From Panaeolus papilionaceus (lineage: Eukaryota > Basidiomycota > Agaricomycetes > Agaricales), in contig JADNRZ010000006.1 of assembly GCA_015501605.1 (NCBI GenBank), positions 1,240,001-1,304,000 on the forward strand: a stretch of 64,000 nucleotides of DNA, in the 5' to 3' direction. The position numbers and the translations under genes were made by a program. Below the pieces are notes generated by a model that did not search any database, was not told where the DNA came from, and saw only the letters and a list, made by a program, of their open reading frames with translations. Shown piece after piece: positions 46,221 to 59,208 of this stretch (position 1 is its first letter; each line of letters starts with the position of its first letter).

Positions 46221-48167
46221 TTATGCAGCAGTGGGAGTGGGGGGAACGGAGGGTGCATGACCATGAGGGGCTGGAATTTATCGTCAGTATGTTAATCAGA
46301 ATATGGTATGCGAATGTAAACCTGACCTCCACGACCGCGTCCCCTTCCACCACCCCGTCGTTCACCGTCACCGCGATATTCACCACGTCCGCCACGGAAA
46401 CCACCGCGCTCACCACCGCGGTGTTCACCTCGGGGTCCACCACGGAAACCACCGCGCTCTCCTCCACGATAACCGCCGCGGTCACCGCCCCGGAAACCGC
46501 CCCGTTCACCGTTACGGTATCCTCCACGGTGGTGTCCATGACCACCGTGCTCGTGGCCACGGTGTGCACCGCGACGACCACGTCCACCACGAGCCTGAGT
46601 GAAGCCATCGTCCTCCTCAGCAGGAGCAGCAGCAGGTGCATCCTCGATGTGAGCTTCTCCGTTCACGGGAGCAGCAGCAGCGACAGGGGCTTCTGTTGAA
46701 GCCTCAGCGGGCTCAGCAGGGGTGGCAGAACCAGAGGTACCGAACTTGGCATGAAGGCCAGCAATAGAAGGAAGGCCTTGCTCGTCATCATTAGCCCAGT
46801 CGATGGTAGAGTTGTTGACCTGTAAAAAGTGTTAGACGTTGATTTGAATGCCATTATTGACGACTACACATGCCTCTGCGCCAACCTCTTCAGAAGCCTC
46901 AGCGGCGTGGCCATTGGTGTGGGGCTCTTCGTGATCAACCGCATCTGACTTCTCAATCCACTCAGCGCCCTCCTCAAATGATGGCGTCTCAATTTCACTG
47001 TCTTGAATAAATCGGAAGCTGCTGGTCATGCTGCTAGGGGGAACACCGGAGACGGCAGGCTCAGCAACAGGTGGAACAGACACAGCCTCTTCGGGTTGCT
47101 CCTCAGTGGCGAACTGAGGCTCTGGTTGAGGAGGGGCAAGAGCAGTTTGGGTAATTTCCAAAAGACGCGAGTCTGCATAATGAAATAAGTAATCCTCGTT
47201 TAATCATAAAAAACTTGTCGCGTACAAGCAACGCCGTCCAACGATCCCTTGTTGTGCAAGAAGCCCTTGAGAACATTCTCCCTCTGGTTGTCATCCCCAC
47301 CAAGGAGAGCGTCACCAGCAGCGAAGAGTGCATTGACTTCGCTCTCATCGGCGATGTGCGAAATGTTAGATGCACCTGCGGCCACTGATTGTCGCAAGTG
47401 CAAGCAGTTCAACAAAGCAGATGTCTGCGCCACCAGTTTGGCCTGCACAAATGTTGTCGTTAGTGGTTTGAACCATAATCAGAGGGTCAAAGCAAAAATT
47501 TACCTCAGCAGCAGAAACAGCACTGTTGATTCGAGCCTTCTCAGCAGCTTCAGCCTCAAGACGCTTAGCTTGAACTTCTTGAACCAATTCCGCCTCGTGG
47601 ACCTAATTTGATGTGTCAAGATAAATATGCTGTAATGCACTGTAAAAACGCGTCTAGATGTGGAGCTCACCTCAATAGCTTTTTTCACTTCTGTCAACTC
47701 CCTCTGAGCCGCTTCATACCCAGGCAAAAGTTTGACAGTTCGCCTTTGGTCCTCGTTCAGCTTCTCTGGATCCATGGAAGCATACGCAGATACTTTAGTC
47801 TTTGATGTAATATTAGCAAGATTGAAGAAACACGAGGCTTAAGGGTGACACATACGATTTTCTTGTTTGTTGCTTTTAGGCGCTTATGGACCAAATCCAC
47901 AATAGGGCTTGGTTTAAGCAGCTCATCTTCAGGAATAGGGGTGGCCAAAGACTCTGTTTTTACGATAGGTTCAGGAGCAGGTGTCGATTCCTCGGCCTCC
48001 TGCTCGGGTTGGTCTTTGTCTGAATGAACTGCAGGGACCTCGGGGCCGTTTGGAGCATCACCCTGCTCGGATTTGCCTTTGGCTCTTCGCTTCTTCTTTT
48101 GGCTTTTTGAAAGAGGTGCCGGTGGTGGTGCGCCAGGAATGATACGTTGAGCTACTGTCTCTGACAT
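46221..48167 (-). CDS. Caprin-like RGG-box RNA-binding protein
   Basis: The ATG at 48167 gives MSETVAQRIIPGAPPPAPLS followed by a basic KKKRRAKGK patch. A coiled-coil region comes next (YASMDPEKLNEDQRRTVKLL and YEAAQRELTEVKKAIE), which resembles the conserved helical region of caprins ('LNQDQ' type). There follow an acidic Glu/Pro-rich middle, NNSTIDWANDDEQGLPSIAG, and a C-terminal RGG domain with about ten RGG/RGGF repeats. The last exon is short (APHGHAPSVPPTPTAA). Caprins bind mRNA and join stress granules; a similar cytoplasmic mRNP role is inferred. The long open frames on the other strand across the RGG repeats are composition artefacts. Confidence 0.75.
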
Positions 48168-48968
48168 TTTTGTTGAAAAGGTGTTTTTAAGAAGAAAAAA
48201 AGGTTTTTTTGGGTGTTGTTGTGTAAGGGTTGTTGATGTGGCGAAGAGCAAAAAATGGGACGCGTTGTTTCTCACGACCGCTGCAAACTTTGTTCCTCCC
48301 ACTGCCATCATGTGCCAACGAGTCCTTCTATCCTACACTTGCAATATTAATGAAGCCTTTAAGGTCCCCATGACTTGGTAATCGATGGAATTCTTGAGAA
48401 CACCTATCATGCATGTGGTTTCTGCGGCTAACCTATGCGATATATTTTCATTATAGATATTTATATACTTTATGGCTGGCAAAATCGACCGGGATAGCCA
48501 TAATGGCCGCTTGACTTGAATCTGGCGACGCACAAAATCTCTGCTTTCTGTGTTTCCTTTGGCTGGAATTTTAGTCCATTAGGTGGCGCACTTTGAGGCA
48601 CATCCACTAGCCCCTCTCTCCAACTTTGAATGCCGGCATCCCCTAGAGGCTTCTCATTAGCGATGAGAACCCGTTATTTTGAGTGTGTGCCAATGTCCAT
48701 GATGATGATGATGATGATGATGAGGGTGCTGCTTATACTTGCCGCATATCTTCACGACAAACCCTTCTGGGTCGGAAAACCTATTCATCTCCCCGGCACG
48801 TTTTCACTTTGGGCCAGTTTCAAAGATGACTTCCACTACGCCTCAGCCATGCATAACGATCCACAAGGCCTGGACTCCTGAAAGCACCAACTCCAACATT
48901 TTGTCATCCTCATCCAAAGTATTTAAACCAATGGTAAAGAAATCCCCGAAACGAGAACACCTTGTCAC
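48168..48968. other. Divergent promoter region between caprin-like and BTB genes
   Basis: No gene. It contains the ATG microsatellite listed separately and, at 48189-48212, short A- and T-runs close to the caprin-like start. Confidence 0.5.
48699..48722. repeat. Trinucleotide microsatellite (ATG)8
   Basis: Eight perfect ATG units in the upstream region of the BTB gene. Some of these could act as upstream start codons if transcription begins before them. Confidence 0.85.
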
Positions 48969-50145
48969 ATGGACGATTTCAGCACTAACCGCAGCTCGAT
49001 TAAGTTCGAGGTAGCCGCTACCCACCCAGATCGTCATCCTGACCTCTGGTTTAGTGATGGTAATATTGCTCTCGTGGCAGGTGGATATTATTTCAACGTG
49101 CATAGGGGCATTCTCTCTCGTCATTCTACACCTTTGTCGGATGCCATTGGGGCTCTGCTCGCGGAGACGCCGACTCGTTTGATCGAGGGTAGTATGCTTT
49201 TGGAGCTGGACGATCAACCCAAGGACGTGTGCTTTCTCCTGCTGGCACTATACGACGGAGTGTGAGTTCATTGTCATCAAGTCCTTCCAAATCTAATTGC
49301 TGCTTTTGTTCTCTCAGTTCTGATCTCACATACGATCTTCAAGATTTTGACCGTGTTTCTGCACTCCTGCGTCTCTCGACAAAATATTGCATTGAACACA
49401 TCCGAAGAGACATAGTTCGGGGGCTGACTGTATTTTGGCCGCGCACACTCTCTGCTTGGGAGTTCAGGGAAGCCAACGCCACAGACCCAACCGGAGTTTA
49501 CAAACCACGCACAATATATCCACATCCAATGTGTGTTCCTTCATCGTCCTACGCCTCGTGTATTCCTAATTTATTTATCACAGATGTGTTATCAACCTTG
49601 CAAGAGAGACAAACACGCTGGAACTCCTCCCTTCTGCATTTTATGACCTTTCCCGCTGTGCTGCGAGCGAGATTGCTTCAGGTTACCTTCCGCCAGGATC
49701 GACAGATCGGTCTGATATGCAATATCTCTCTGATGAAGACCTTATGAAGGCTCTCAAAGGTCGCGAACATGCATCCCGCTTTCTCTCCACATTCGTCGTG
49801 AATGAACTCGAAGGACGTGAAGCGTCGGCTGGGTGCTTGTACCGGAATGATACAGAGCCTTTTAGGAAACGTATCTGTCAGGCAACATTTGAAGCAACGA
49901 CCTTCGAAATTTTACGTGACGTAAACGGCGTCGTTTTTCATCGCAGCTCCGACCCCCTCTTTGCAATCATGGATGCAGATCTGATGCAATCGCGTAGTGA
50001 TTCTCCCAATGGGCGACTCGGACTGTTGCATCGTGCATGTGAGCCTTGTAGGCTGGACTTTACGGCGTCTGTGGACGCTGCTCGCGAGGAAATGTGGAGG
50101 AAATTGCCGATGTGGTTTGGAATTCATCCCCTTGCTTGGCCGTGA
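48969..50145 (+). CDS. BTB/POZ domain protein
   Basis: Three exons. MDDFSTNRSSIKFEV leads into a BTB domain at about residues 22-125: HPDLWFSDGNIALVAGGYYF (the 'D' strand and helix), FNVHRGILSRHST, LELDDQPKDVCFLLLALYDG, then DLQDFDRVSALLRLSTKYCI. The second half has CVINLARETNTLELLPSAFY, CRLDFTASVDAAREEMWRKL and PMWFGIHPLAWP. This layout is common in large mushroom BTB families; the domain mediates dimerisation and may recruit Cullin-3. No DNA-binding or Kelch repeats are seen. The actual target is unknown. Confidence 0.85.
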
Positions 50146-50412
50146 TACATAATGTACCCTGCCTCGAGTTCGGCCATAGATAATGTCAAAAGTTTAATAT
50201 GATACCCTGAATTCTGATTTATATTTTGAGTAGAATGGGGGTTAAGATTATCATCGGTACCAATTGAAGACCAATCAAAAAGAGGGGTTCACATTTGACG
50301 TCATTTTCAGGCTTGACTGTTCAACCCATATAATTGAACGATCCCCTACTTTTCAACTTCCTCTCTTTCCACATCCATCGATAAGCTCTTCATCGTCGCC
50401 AACAGCGATCTA

Positions 50413-53400
50413 ATGGCGTCCAACACCGTCAAAAAGGTCCAAGAGAAGCTTTTTGGCCGTAGCTCAACGCCCACCCCCCGATCCGAGGGCGACAGTCAAG
50501 ACCCTTCCCAGTCTGTGGATCGCGTCGACCCGCCTACGCCGTTATCTATTCAAATACCACAAACACAGACTACCCCTACTCAAGCTGCGAAAAAATCGTC
50601 CGAGTCATCCAAAGACGATGGTGACGCCAACGCGATGCCGCCTTATCCGGCGCGTCCTTATCGCGAACGACTTGCTGAGAGGCTCGGAGAGGAATACAAG
50701 GGTGCAGAAAAATATCGTCTTGAACAGGACGACAAACGGACATCGCATTGGAAACGATGGGGACCTTATCTGAGCGACAGGCAATGGGTGAGCTCATCAT
50801 GTCGTATTCATGTACGTCATTCATGCTGAACCGGCCTTGTTTTTAGGCGACAGTCAGGGAAGACTACTCTGCTGACGGTGATGCATGGAGTCACTTCCCT
50901 CATGCCCATGCGAGATCCAGAGCTTATCGCTGGGGTGAAGACGGTATTGCTGGCATTTCTGACAATCACCAACGCCTGTGCTTTGGACTCTCACTGTGGA
51001 ATGGCGAAGATCCCATTCTCAAGGAACGCCTTTTTGGTGTCACCGGACACCAGGGTAATCATGGAGAGGACGTCAAAGAGCTCTATTATTATCTTGACTC
51101 GACCCCTACACACTCCTACATGAAGTTTTTGTACAAATATCCTCAACGCCCATACCCCTATGAACAACTCGTCAGGGAGAACCAATGCCGCAATCGCGAG
51201 GTTCCAGAATACGAGATTATGGATAGTGACGCGTTTGCTGATGATCGTTACTGGGACGTCTTTGTCGAGGTTCGTACATCGTAGCCCCTCTGTGTCAAAG
51301 ATCTGCTGACCCCCGCCAAGTACGCGAAAGATGAAGAGAATCCAGATAACCTGTATATCCGTATCACCTCCTACAACCGTGGACCCGATCCTGCGACTCT
51401 CCATGTCATCCCTCAGCTCTGGTTCCCCAACACATGGTCCTGGCCTCTGGAAAAGCCTCCCATGCCCAGTCTCAATGGTTCCATTCGAGGAAACGACAAT
51501 ATCCGCTGTGTCAGCGTTCGCCATCCGAGTCTTGGGAAGACCCACCTTTATTGTCTTCCTTCGCCTCCTCCTGTTGGACCCACTGATGATTTCGAGGTCG
51601 ATCCTGAGATCGATGTTGTCCAGCCCGATATGATGTTTACGGAAAATAACTCCAATTTTTCGCGTTTGTATGGAGGAACGAACGAGACACTTTACGTGAA
51701 GGACGCGTTCCATGACCACATTATTCCATCTCACCGTCCTCCTGCCTCGGAATCTCAGCCAGAGGGATTCTTCTCCACCAGGATTCGCTCTAGAACTGCA
51801 TCCTCCTTTGGAGATGTAGAGCCTGATGTTCCTGAAGAAGGCCCCTGCACACCGTTCCCTGCTACCCCTTCGTTTGTCAACCCTGATCTGAAGGGCACGA
51901 AGTTCGGCGCTCAATACACTTTCAAGGATGTCCCAGGGCATGGTGGTTGTGCTGTGGTTCGTCTCAAGCTCACTCCTGCGCGTTTGGGTAGAGATGTAAG
52001 TCTTGAAGACGAAATCGCGTTTGATGACGCGGTTGAGGAGAGGAGGCAGGAGGCGGACGAGTTTTATAACTCGTTGGTGTTTGGTCCCATCAGTGACGAT
52101 TTGAAGCAGATTATGCGACAGGCGTTTGGTGGGATGTTATGGACCAAGCAGTATTATAGGTTCATCCAAAAGGAGTGGTTGGAGGGTGACCCTGCTCAAC
52201 CTCCTCCTCCTCCCAACAGGAAGTTTATAAGAAATAGGGTAAGTCTTCCTTTTTCGGCTTTGAACGCCTCTGATCTCGTTTACCTCCAGGAATGGAGGCA
52301 TATGCACATCGAAGATATCCTTTCGATGCCTGACAAGTACGCCTCTTCTAATATTTTATGTGAACGGATCTGATATGAACTCATAGATGGGAATACCCCT
52401 TCTTTGCTGCTTGGGATACCGCATTCCATTGTATTCCGTTGGCCGTAGTGGACCCCTCGTTTGCTAAAAAGCAACTTGACTTACTAACGAGGGAGTGGTA
52501 TATGAAACCTGATGGCCAAATTCCCGCCTACGAATGGAATTTCAGCGATGTTAACCCTCCTGTCCATGCATGGTAAGTACACGTTGAAGACCTCTATTTA
52601 TTTCTCTGTAAAACCAATCATTTACACAGGGCGACCTTCCGCGTGTTCAAGATTGAGAGGAAGATGCACGGGCGAGAGGATCTTGGTTTCCTCGAACGAG
52701 TCTTCCAAAAATTGTTGTTGAACTTCACCTGGTATGTTAGCTCCTTTATTTTATAACGCTTGATTTTAACTGGTCATATTTACTCAGGTGGGTTAACCGA
52801 AAGGATCAAGGTGGCCACAACGTCTTCGAAGGAGGCTTCTTGGGGCTCGATAATATCGGAGCCTTTAACCGCTCGGAACCCTTACCTACTGGAGGCTCTT
52901 TGCGACAAGCCGATGGCACTGCTTGGATGGCGTTCTACTGCTTGAATATGTATGCATTTTGTCCCGTTTGTTTCTCACATCCGAGTCTAGACGCTTATCG
53001 CTCTTGTTTGTAGGTTGAACATAGCCCTCGAGCTTGCCAAGCACAATCCTGTATATGAGGATATTGCATCGAAGTTCTTCGAGGTGGATTTCATTTTCCA
53101 TCTTGCAATCGCAGAAACTGACATACCTTTTTGTTGATTAGCACTTCATCTTCATCGCCGACGCCATGACCTACCAGGAAGGTGACCAAGAAGCCTCATT
53201 ATGGAACGAAGCCGATGGAATGTACTATGATGCTATCGTGTTCGGACCTGGCCACTCGGTACAGCTGCCAGTTCGCAGTCTTGTTGGACTCATCCCGCTG
53301 TACGCCACCCTTGTTCTTGAGCCTTCTGTGATCAACAGGTTCCCTGGATTCAAGAAACGCATGGAATGGTTCATCGATAATCGTCCTAATGTTTCTGCTA

Positions 53401-54420
53401 GGAATATGGCCAACATGAAGGCTGGAGGTAAAGAGCAGAGACGACTCTTGGCCTTGGCTAGTAAGGAGAGGTTGGTCAAGATTTTGGAGAAGATGTTGGA
53501 TGAGGATGAGTTTTTGAGTGAGCATGGAATTCGGTCGTAAGCACATCATCCATTTGGTGTTGGACTTAGTTGGTTGACGATGGTTTTGTAGGTTGTCGAA
53601 GCTCCATAAGGATTTCCCGTGGGGTATGGATGTTCATGGGCAGAGGTACGAAGTTGGGTACTGGCCTGGTGATTCGAAATCTGGCATGTTTGGTGGAAAT
53701 TCGAACTGGAGAGGACCTATCTGTGAGGAATTGTTTTAGTTAACTTCGGAGTAGAACTAACCAGTGATTATGATAGGGCTCGCCACCAACTTCCTTCTCA
53801 TTGAAAGCTTGCAGAGGTTCTACCAATACTATGGTGACGAACTTCAGGTTGAATGCCCCACGGGTAGCGGCGACTATATGAATCTCGTTGGTGTTGCAGA
53901 GGAGATTCAGCATCGTATTATTCATATCTTTGGACGTGATATGGAAGGCCGTCGTGCGACTAATGGAGGCGACCCCAAGTTGAACTATGACCCGCATTTC
54001 AGAGATTATGTATGGTTCTACGAGGTGCGCTCCATATTTTATTGTCGGGCACCGAGTTGATACTGACATTGTGCGTTTGTGATTTAGTTCTTCCACGCTG
54101 ATTCTGGCAAGGGTCTCGGAGCTTCTCATCAGACTGGCTGGTCGGGTCTGGTGGCATATCATATCCTCCAAAGTGGTGTTACTTGTCGCCTTCCCAAGAC
54201 ACCAAGGACGCCCAAGAGTATTTTGCGTCACTATTTCGATGTAAGTCTTTCTCCCTCCTCTCATGTGTTAGAGTTTTCTGACCATCCTTTGCAGGAGTCG
54301 ATTGATTCGCGCTCGGAGTATGCTGATGAAGTGAGGTCTGCAAGCGCCTTTAGCGCTGTTAGCAACTTTGATAATTGGGATAAGAATACTCTTGGGGATC
54401 TGTCGCCTGATGCATTGTAA
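50413..54420 (+). CDS. Glycoside hydrolase family 63 protein, cytosolic YMR196W-like
   Basis: About fifteen exons give a protein of roughly 1,080 residues. It starts [20 protein letters not shown], with no signal peptide or membrane anchor, unlike ER glucosidase I. The core begins with [20 protein letters not shown] and [20 protein letters not shown], then [20 protein letters not shown], typical of the yeast YMR196W group. In the (alpha/alpha)6 barrel I see [18 protein letters not shown], in which the Asp is the probable catalytic acid, [28 protein letters not shown] and [16 protein letters not shown]. Members of this group have no settled substrate in fungi; related bacterial GH63 enzymes cleave small glucosides. 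The exon joins follow short GT-AG introns throughout. Confidence 0.9.
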
Positions 54421-55624
54421 TCCGTACGCATTTCCGGGGACTTGTTTCTATTTTCTTTGCACTTTGGGGTTTGTTTTAATTGTGTTTCGTGTATTATTGC
54501 ATAGAAGAAAATCTAGTTGAGTTTGAATTGTAGATGCATAGAATTTTATTTTTGTTGGTTCGTGATCGTTACAAAGGAACCAATGATAAGATAAAGATCG
54601 ACATCAGGCGGAGATCAATTGAATCCTAGTCAATCACAGGTGTTGATGTGCTTTGTTGGCAACGGCCGACAACCGCTGTTTCTGCTTGACTTGTGCGTCT
54701 CCAACACCCTCACTTCTAGCGTTCCAGAGTATGAGGCTGTTCAGAAATCTCTTGGAATTTCTATATCTAGCTCCATGCAAGCGATATATAGCTCACTTGA
54801 CAACTTGGAATGCACATGAGCCTGAGGGGGGCATTGGATGCACGGGTATCTCACTCAAGCTGAACCGGAGGCCGTCGAGCGTAGGCTGAGCGTTCATTGG
54901 ATTATGGGCTCTTATGAACTGGTTTATGCCGTGTCTGAACGTCGCTAGAGATGTTTTTCTTGGGGTTTCTTCGTCTCGGGATGTATGTAGCTCCACAGCT
55001 TGCAACACCCACGGGCCACGTCGGTAATGTCGCTCCAAGGATCACCACGATAACTGCTTCTAGTTCATATTTGAAACGATATACATACCCTGCTTCTACA
55101 TGACCCGAGGCTTGAACTAAATGTGCGCAGTTTTTTTGGCCACCAATCATTTAAATGTTTCCTCGCGATCGCCTGTGCGGGACTCCGTGAAGACTCAGAG
55201 TGTATTCCTCTATATCAGGTGATGAGTACAAGTAACTTGACCCAAAATAATAATTGCCGCAAGTACGCACTATACTCAGAGTTTCGCATGAAGGTATGTG
55301 TATGCCTCGCTTTCGTTCACATGCTCCACTTCGCTATCTATCTATTTACTTACTGCCTATGCTGACGACCTATTCCTGTAGCAGGATGAGAATCAAGTTA
55401 CCCTCAAGTTCTGACATTTTGTGAGAACGAGAATAAGGATGAGTATGACGAACGTGCAGGCTGTGCAGCCACAGGCAGAATACGCGCTTTCTTTACTTCG
55501 TCATCGACATGGAATTGCGGGCTTAAAGGTTGCTGACTCGACTATTAATAATTGAATTGACATTCTTATTTCCCCTTGGGTCAATCCACCTAGCACCAGG
55601 GTCAACAAGCACAGTCTAAGTAAG
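54421..55624. other. Intergenic region
   Basis: About 1.2 kb between the GH63 gene and the first polygalacturonase. Minus-strand frames at 54793-55150 show no domain. No gene called. Confidence 0.5.
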
Positions 55625-57953
55625 ATGACGAAGATCTCTCTTTTTTCCATACTTTCGGCGCTTGCCTTGATAGAGTTTGCTAGCTCAGCAAGCGCTCCAT
55701 GTGTGGGGACAATCAGTTCGTTAGATGGTAAGAGTGCCTCAAGGGATGATGTGTATCGCAGTCCCCGTCTAATCTCCTATTCTTCATCTTCCCTCTAGAC
55801 GTCGCTGATGCTGTCAAATGTACCACTGTGAATCTCAACAGCTTCGTTGTACCAGCTGGGCAAGGCCTGACTCTCAGTCTGGTCACAGGAACGACGGTTA
55901 ACATGAGTACGTGCATTTTTTGCGTCTATTTTTTGCCCTTTCGTTGGGTTCTGAAGTTGATGATTGTGATCAGATGGTGACATTGCATTTGGAAATATGA
56001 GCTGGGCTGGGCCGTTGTTTACTGTCAGGTCGGTTTTTTTTCTGGACTTGTCACCGGTTCAAGACAGCTGAATGCAAAATATGGCTCAGTGGCAAAAATA
56101 TTACGTGCAAGTACCTTGGTCACTCCTTCAGTTTGAATGCAAATCGTCTCATGAAAGGGAATCTCAGTCAATGGAAATGGTCGTTTTTTCGATGGCGGAG
56201 GCCCTTTCTACTGGGTAATTCCCTGTGTTTACCAGATTTTTGCCTGTCTAAAGAAACTTCAGGACGGTCTCGGTGACAATGGTGGTGTGCAGAAACCCGA
56301 CCCCATGATGAAGTAAGAGGCATTTGCGCTGCCCCATACTCCCTCCTAATTTTTTTTACAACAGAATCAAAATATCGGGCATCTATTCCGTAAGTTAAAT
56401 CCCTTTTTATATCAAGTCGTTCGGTCGTTCTCGAGTCTCGACTGAAACTGATTTTCGTAGGATGTCAAAGTTATCAATTCGCCGGCACGGGTGTACTCTG
56501 TGTCAAATCCTGCCCCACTTGTGATGACGGACCTCATCATTGATAACTGTTCGTTACCACACATCTTAATAAAGACATGCCCTCACATCTGGCAACGCTA
56601 TTAACTAGCCCAAGGGGACCTGCCAAACGCTCAGAGTAATGGTCTTGCAGCAGGTTTGTCTCTCTGCCTACAATCTACCGTGGATTGATTGATGTCGTAA
56701 CTTCGCCCATTAGGCCACAATACCGACGGGTTCGACTGCAGTACTACAAATCTTGTTATACAGAACAGGTGATATCCCATATCTCGTGTGTGAATGGACT
56801 CTTTTAATTTCTTCTTCCAGCGTGATTCATAACCAAGTATGTCATGATTCATCTTATCATGTTAGATGGTGGCTCACTTACAGTGATGCCCACAGGACGA
56901 CTGCCTTGCTATTAATAAAGGCTCCAATATAGTTTTCCAAAATAACACTTGCATCAACGGGCATGGCATATCTGTCGTCAGTACTGATCCAGGTCCTAGG
57001 CCTCGGTTTTGGCTCAAATGTTGCTTCATGATCAGGGATCAATTGACTCCAACGTTGTGGTGTCCGGTATTCTAATTTCGGGAAACAATATCATCAACAA
57101 GTAAGATTATCGACATCTACCCTAGGTAAAGAGAAGTTTCCTCAATTGCATTGTACAGTGATCAAGCACTTCGAATCAAGACCAAAGCAGTCGCTACTAA
57201 CAGCACTGTAACGAATATCACCTACTCTGTATGTTTCAAGTTTTCTCCGTCGATTCAGTCTTGTGGGATTGCTGCCTCATGATTGTCCCAATTGCACAGG
57301 GAAACGTCGCAACTGGTATTCGGCAATTCGGAATAATCATCGATCAGGTAAAGCTTGATTTACATTGATACAATTGTGCACATGTTCACTCCTCGCATTG
57401 TCAACAGAGCTACCCAGACACACTAAATACACCTGGAACAGGGGTTGTTATTTCTGTAAGCTGTTATCATCTGCTTGCTCGACCATGGCCATGTGGTAGG
57501 CCTGTACAAAATCAAGTGAACTGACTTGGGTTTCCGATCTTTCGGTGTTCTTCCTCACAGGATGTTAATTTTGCTCCTCCTCAGTCAGTAATCACTGTAA
57601 ATAGTGACGCAGATCAAATTGCAGTTAACTGCGGGGTTGGTTCATGTACAGGTGTGTTTCGACTCAGTTCGCCAGCGCGGAGGTTTGTTCATTGATTTCT
57701 TTGTCTTGCACCATCCAGGAACTTGGGATTGGTCCAATTTGCAAGTCATTGGCGGGGTTATAGGTGAGTTTCTCTGACATGACTTTGATTTGTCTGACCC
57801 TGTTCTTGCATATCACCCCTGGGTATGGCATATGGGTTCGCTTTCTTCCCTGCCCATATTGTATTGGTTATTGGTATTATCAATCATGGTCACGATTGGT
57901 TCACAGGGCCCATCAACAACTTTACAGGCATACTGGGATTCCAGGAGACCTGA
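55625..57953 (+). CDS. Endopolygalacturonase (GH28), copy 1
   Basis: A dozen or more very small exons encode a secreted pectinase. A signal peptide ([20 protein letters not shown]) precedes the right-handed beta-helix. All GH28 active-site motifs are present in order: NTDGFD, QDDCLA, GHGIS and RIKTK, and a Tyr in NITYSGN stands where the family has its conserved Tyr. It hydrolyses alpha-1,4-galacturonan in plant walls. Exon order and intron places match copy 2. One intron, after AATATTACGT at about 56105, has a GC donor (gcaagt) in place of GT; only this donor keeps the frame (K-N-I-T-F-N-G-N-G). The end is [10 protein letters not shown] and a TGA. Confidence 0.88.
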
Positions 57954-59208
57954 TAGTAGCAGTTTGTCCAAATATTCCTTATCTTGCCTTTTTGTCCTGA
58001 TATTCCTCTACCTGGTGTTTCTCTTCTGCGCATTTTTTAGTGTATACTGTAGTCTGCAAAGCGCGCGATAAAATTTAATCTTGAGCGCCAATCATTGTCG
58101 TATAAGACGAATGTTAAATTTCGGGAACAAGATGTGAATATATAAACCAGCGGGACAGCGTTGCATCACTAAAAACGAGTTGCTTTCACTCTGCCGATGC
58201 ATAAATGCAGCAGATACAGCAGATATGCGCTATGTATTTGTTTTCTAAATTCTCGTTCAACTTAGGGCTCCAGGTTGGAGCGTGTCCCCATTTGGTACTC
58301 ATTTGCTGACGATGGAGCGGACACCTCCGATTTTGGCATTTGCCTTGGTTCAAGTTGCTTGGTGCGCTCATGAAGTTTTCTTCTTTCCAATCTCGGAGCT
58401 CAAACGTTCCTGAATAACTAAATCGAACGTTGCTGGCAGTGGTCGTCTGACTTTTTCAACAGTCTTTTCACATTCGATAGGGTGCAATTCCAGCATCTGC
58501 ATATCCACGAGGCAACTTTGACAGGCCAATCAAGTCAGTCAACCCGACCGCTCGCATTACAAGTCTAGTCTATTATCCACGGCAGCGACTGCACACGAAG
58601 CTCCCCAAAAGGTGTGCTCTAGTGGAATCACAAGTTTCACTGTTCGGAAATATGCTTTTCGTCATCTACATTCTCGCGAATTTTATGCAGCTGACGCCTT
58701 CTTTCCTAATGACATAATCGCAACACCAAGCTCGCTCCGAGGACAGAAACCCTCGAAGATTGCATCTTTTGCTCTTCGTCGTGGAATTGACGGGTAGTCT
58801 TGCCGTTCAGCGGCCCGCGAATCCAAAATTGGGGGATCCAGCAGCGCTTGTTCTAAAATTATAACGCTAAATTGGCACTTGACTTTCTACCATCGATAAA
58901 TAGTACGTGGCTGTATGGTCCTGAGCCTGCCACGAAACAGGGCCTCACTCTTCTCGGTGATTGCTGCTCTCAAAAACACTATTTATACCTCGTCCCTCTA
59001 TCTTTAGGACCACAGGAAGAATGAAAGAGAGGCTCAATGCCTAAACTCTGAAAATAGTCATGAAAAACATGCATGGAAGCTATACGATTCACCGAGAAAT
59101 TGTGCCCTCCATCACCAAAGAGCACATATAAACACCATGACTTCGAGGATGCATACTCGTACTCTCATCTCGTCCATCTTTCACTAGGTTTATTAACTCT
59201 CCGCAGCC
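57954..59208. other. Intergenic region between the two polygalacturonases
   Basis: About 1.25 kb. No gene seen. The sequence just before 59209 (ctaggtttattaactctccgcagcc) is the probable leader of copy 2. Confidence 0.5.

Noticed and set aside
46186..46699. Long Thr/Ser/Val-rich frames over the RGG repeats
   Set aside because: Caused by the repetitive GGN-CGN codons of the RGG domain; the frame with RGG is continuous with the upstream exons.
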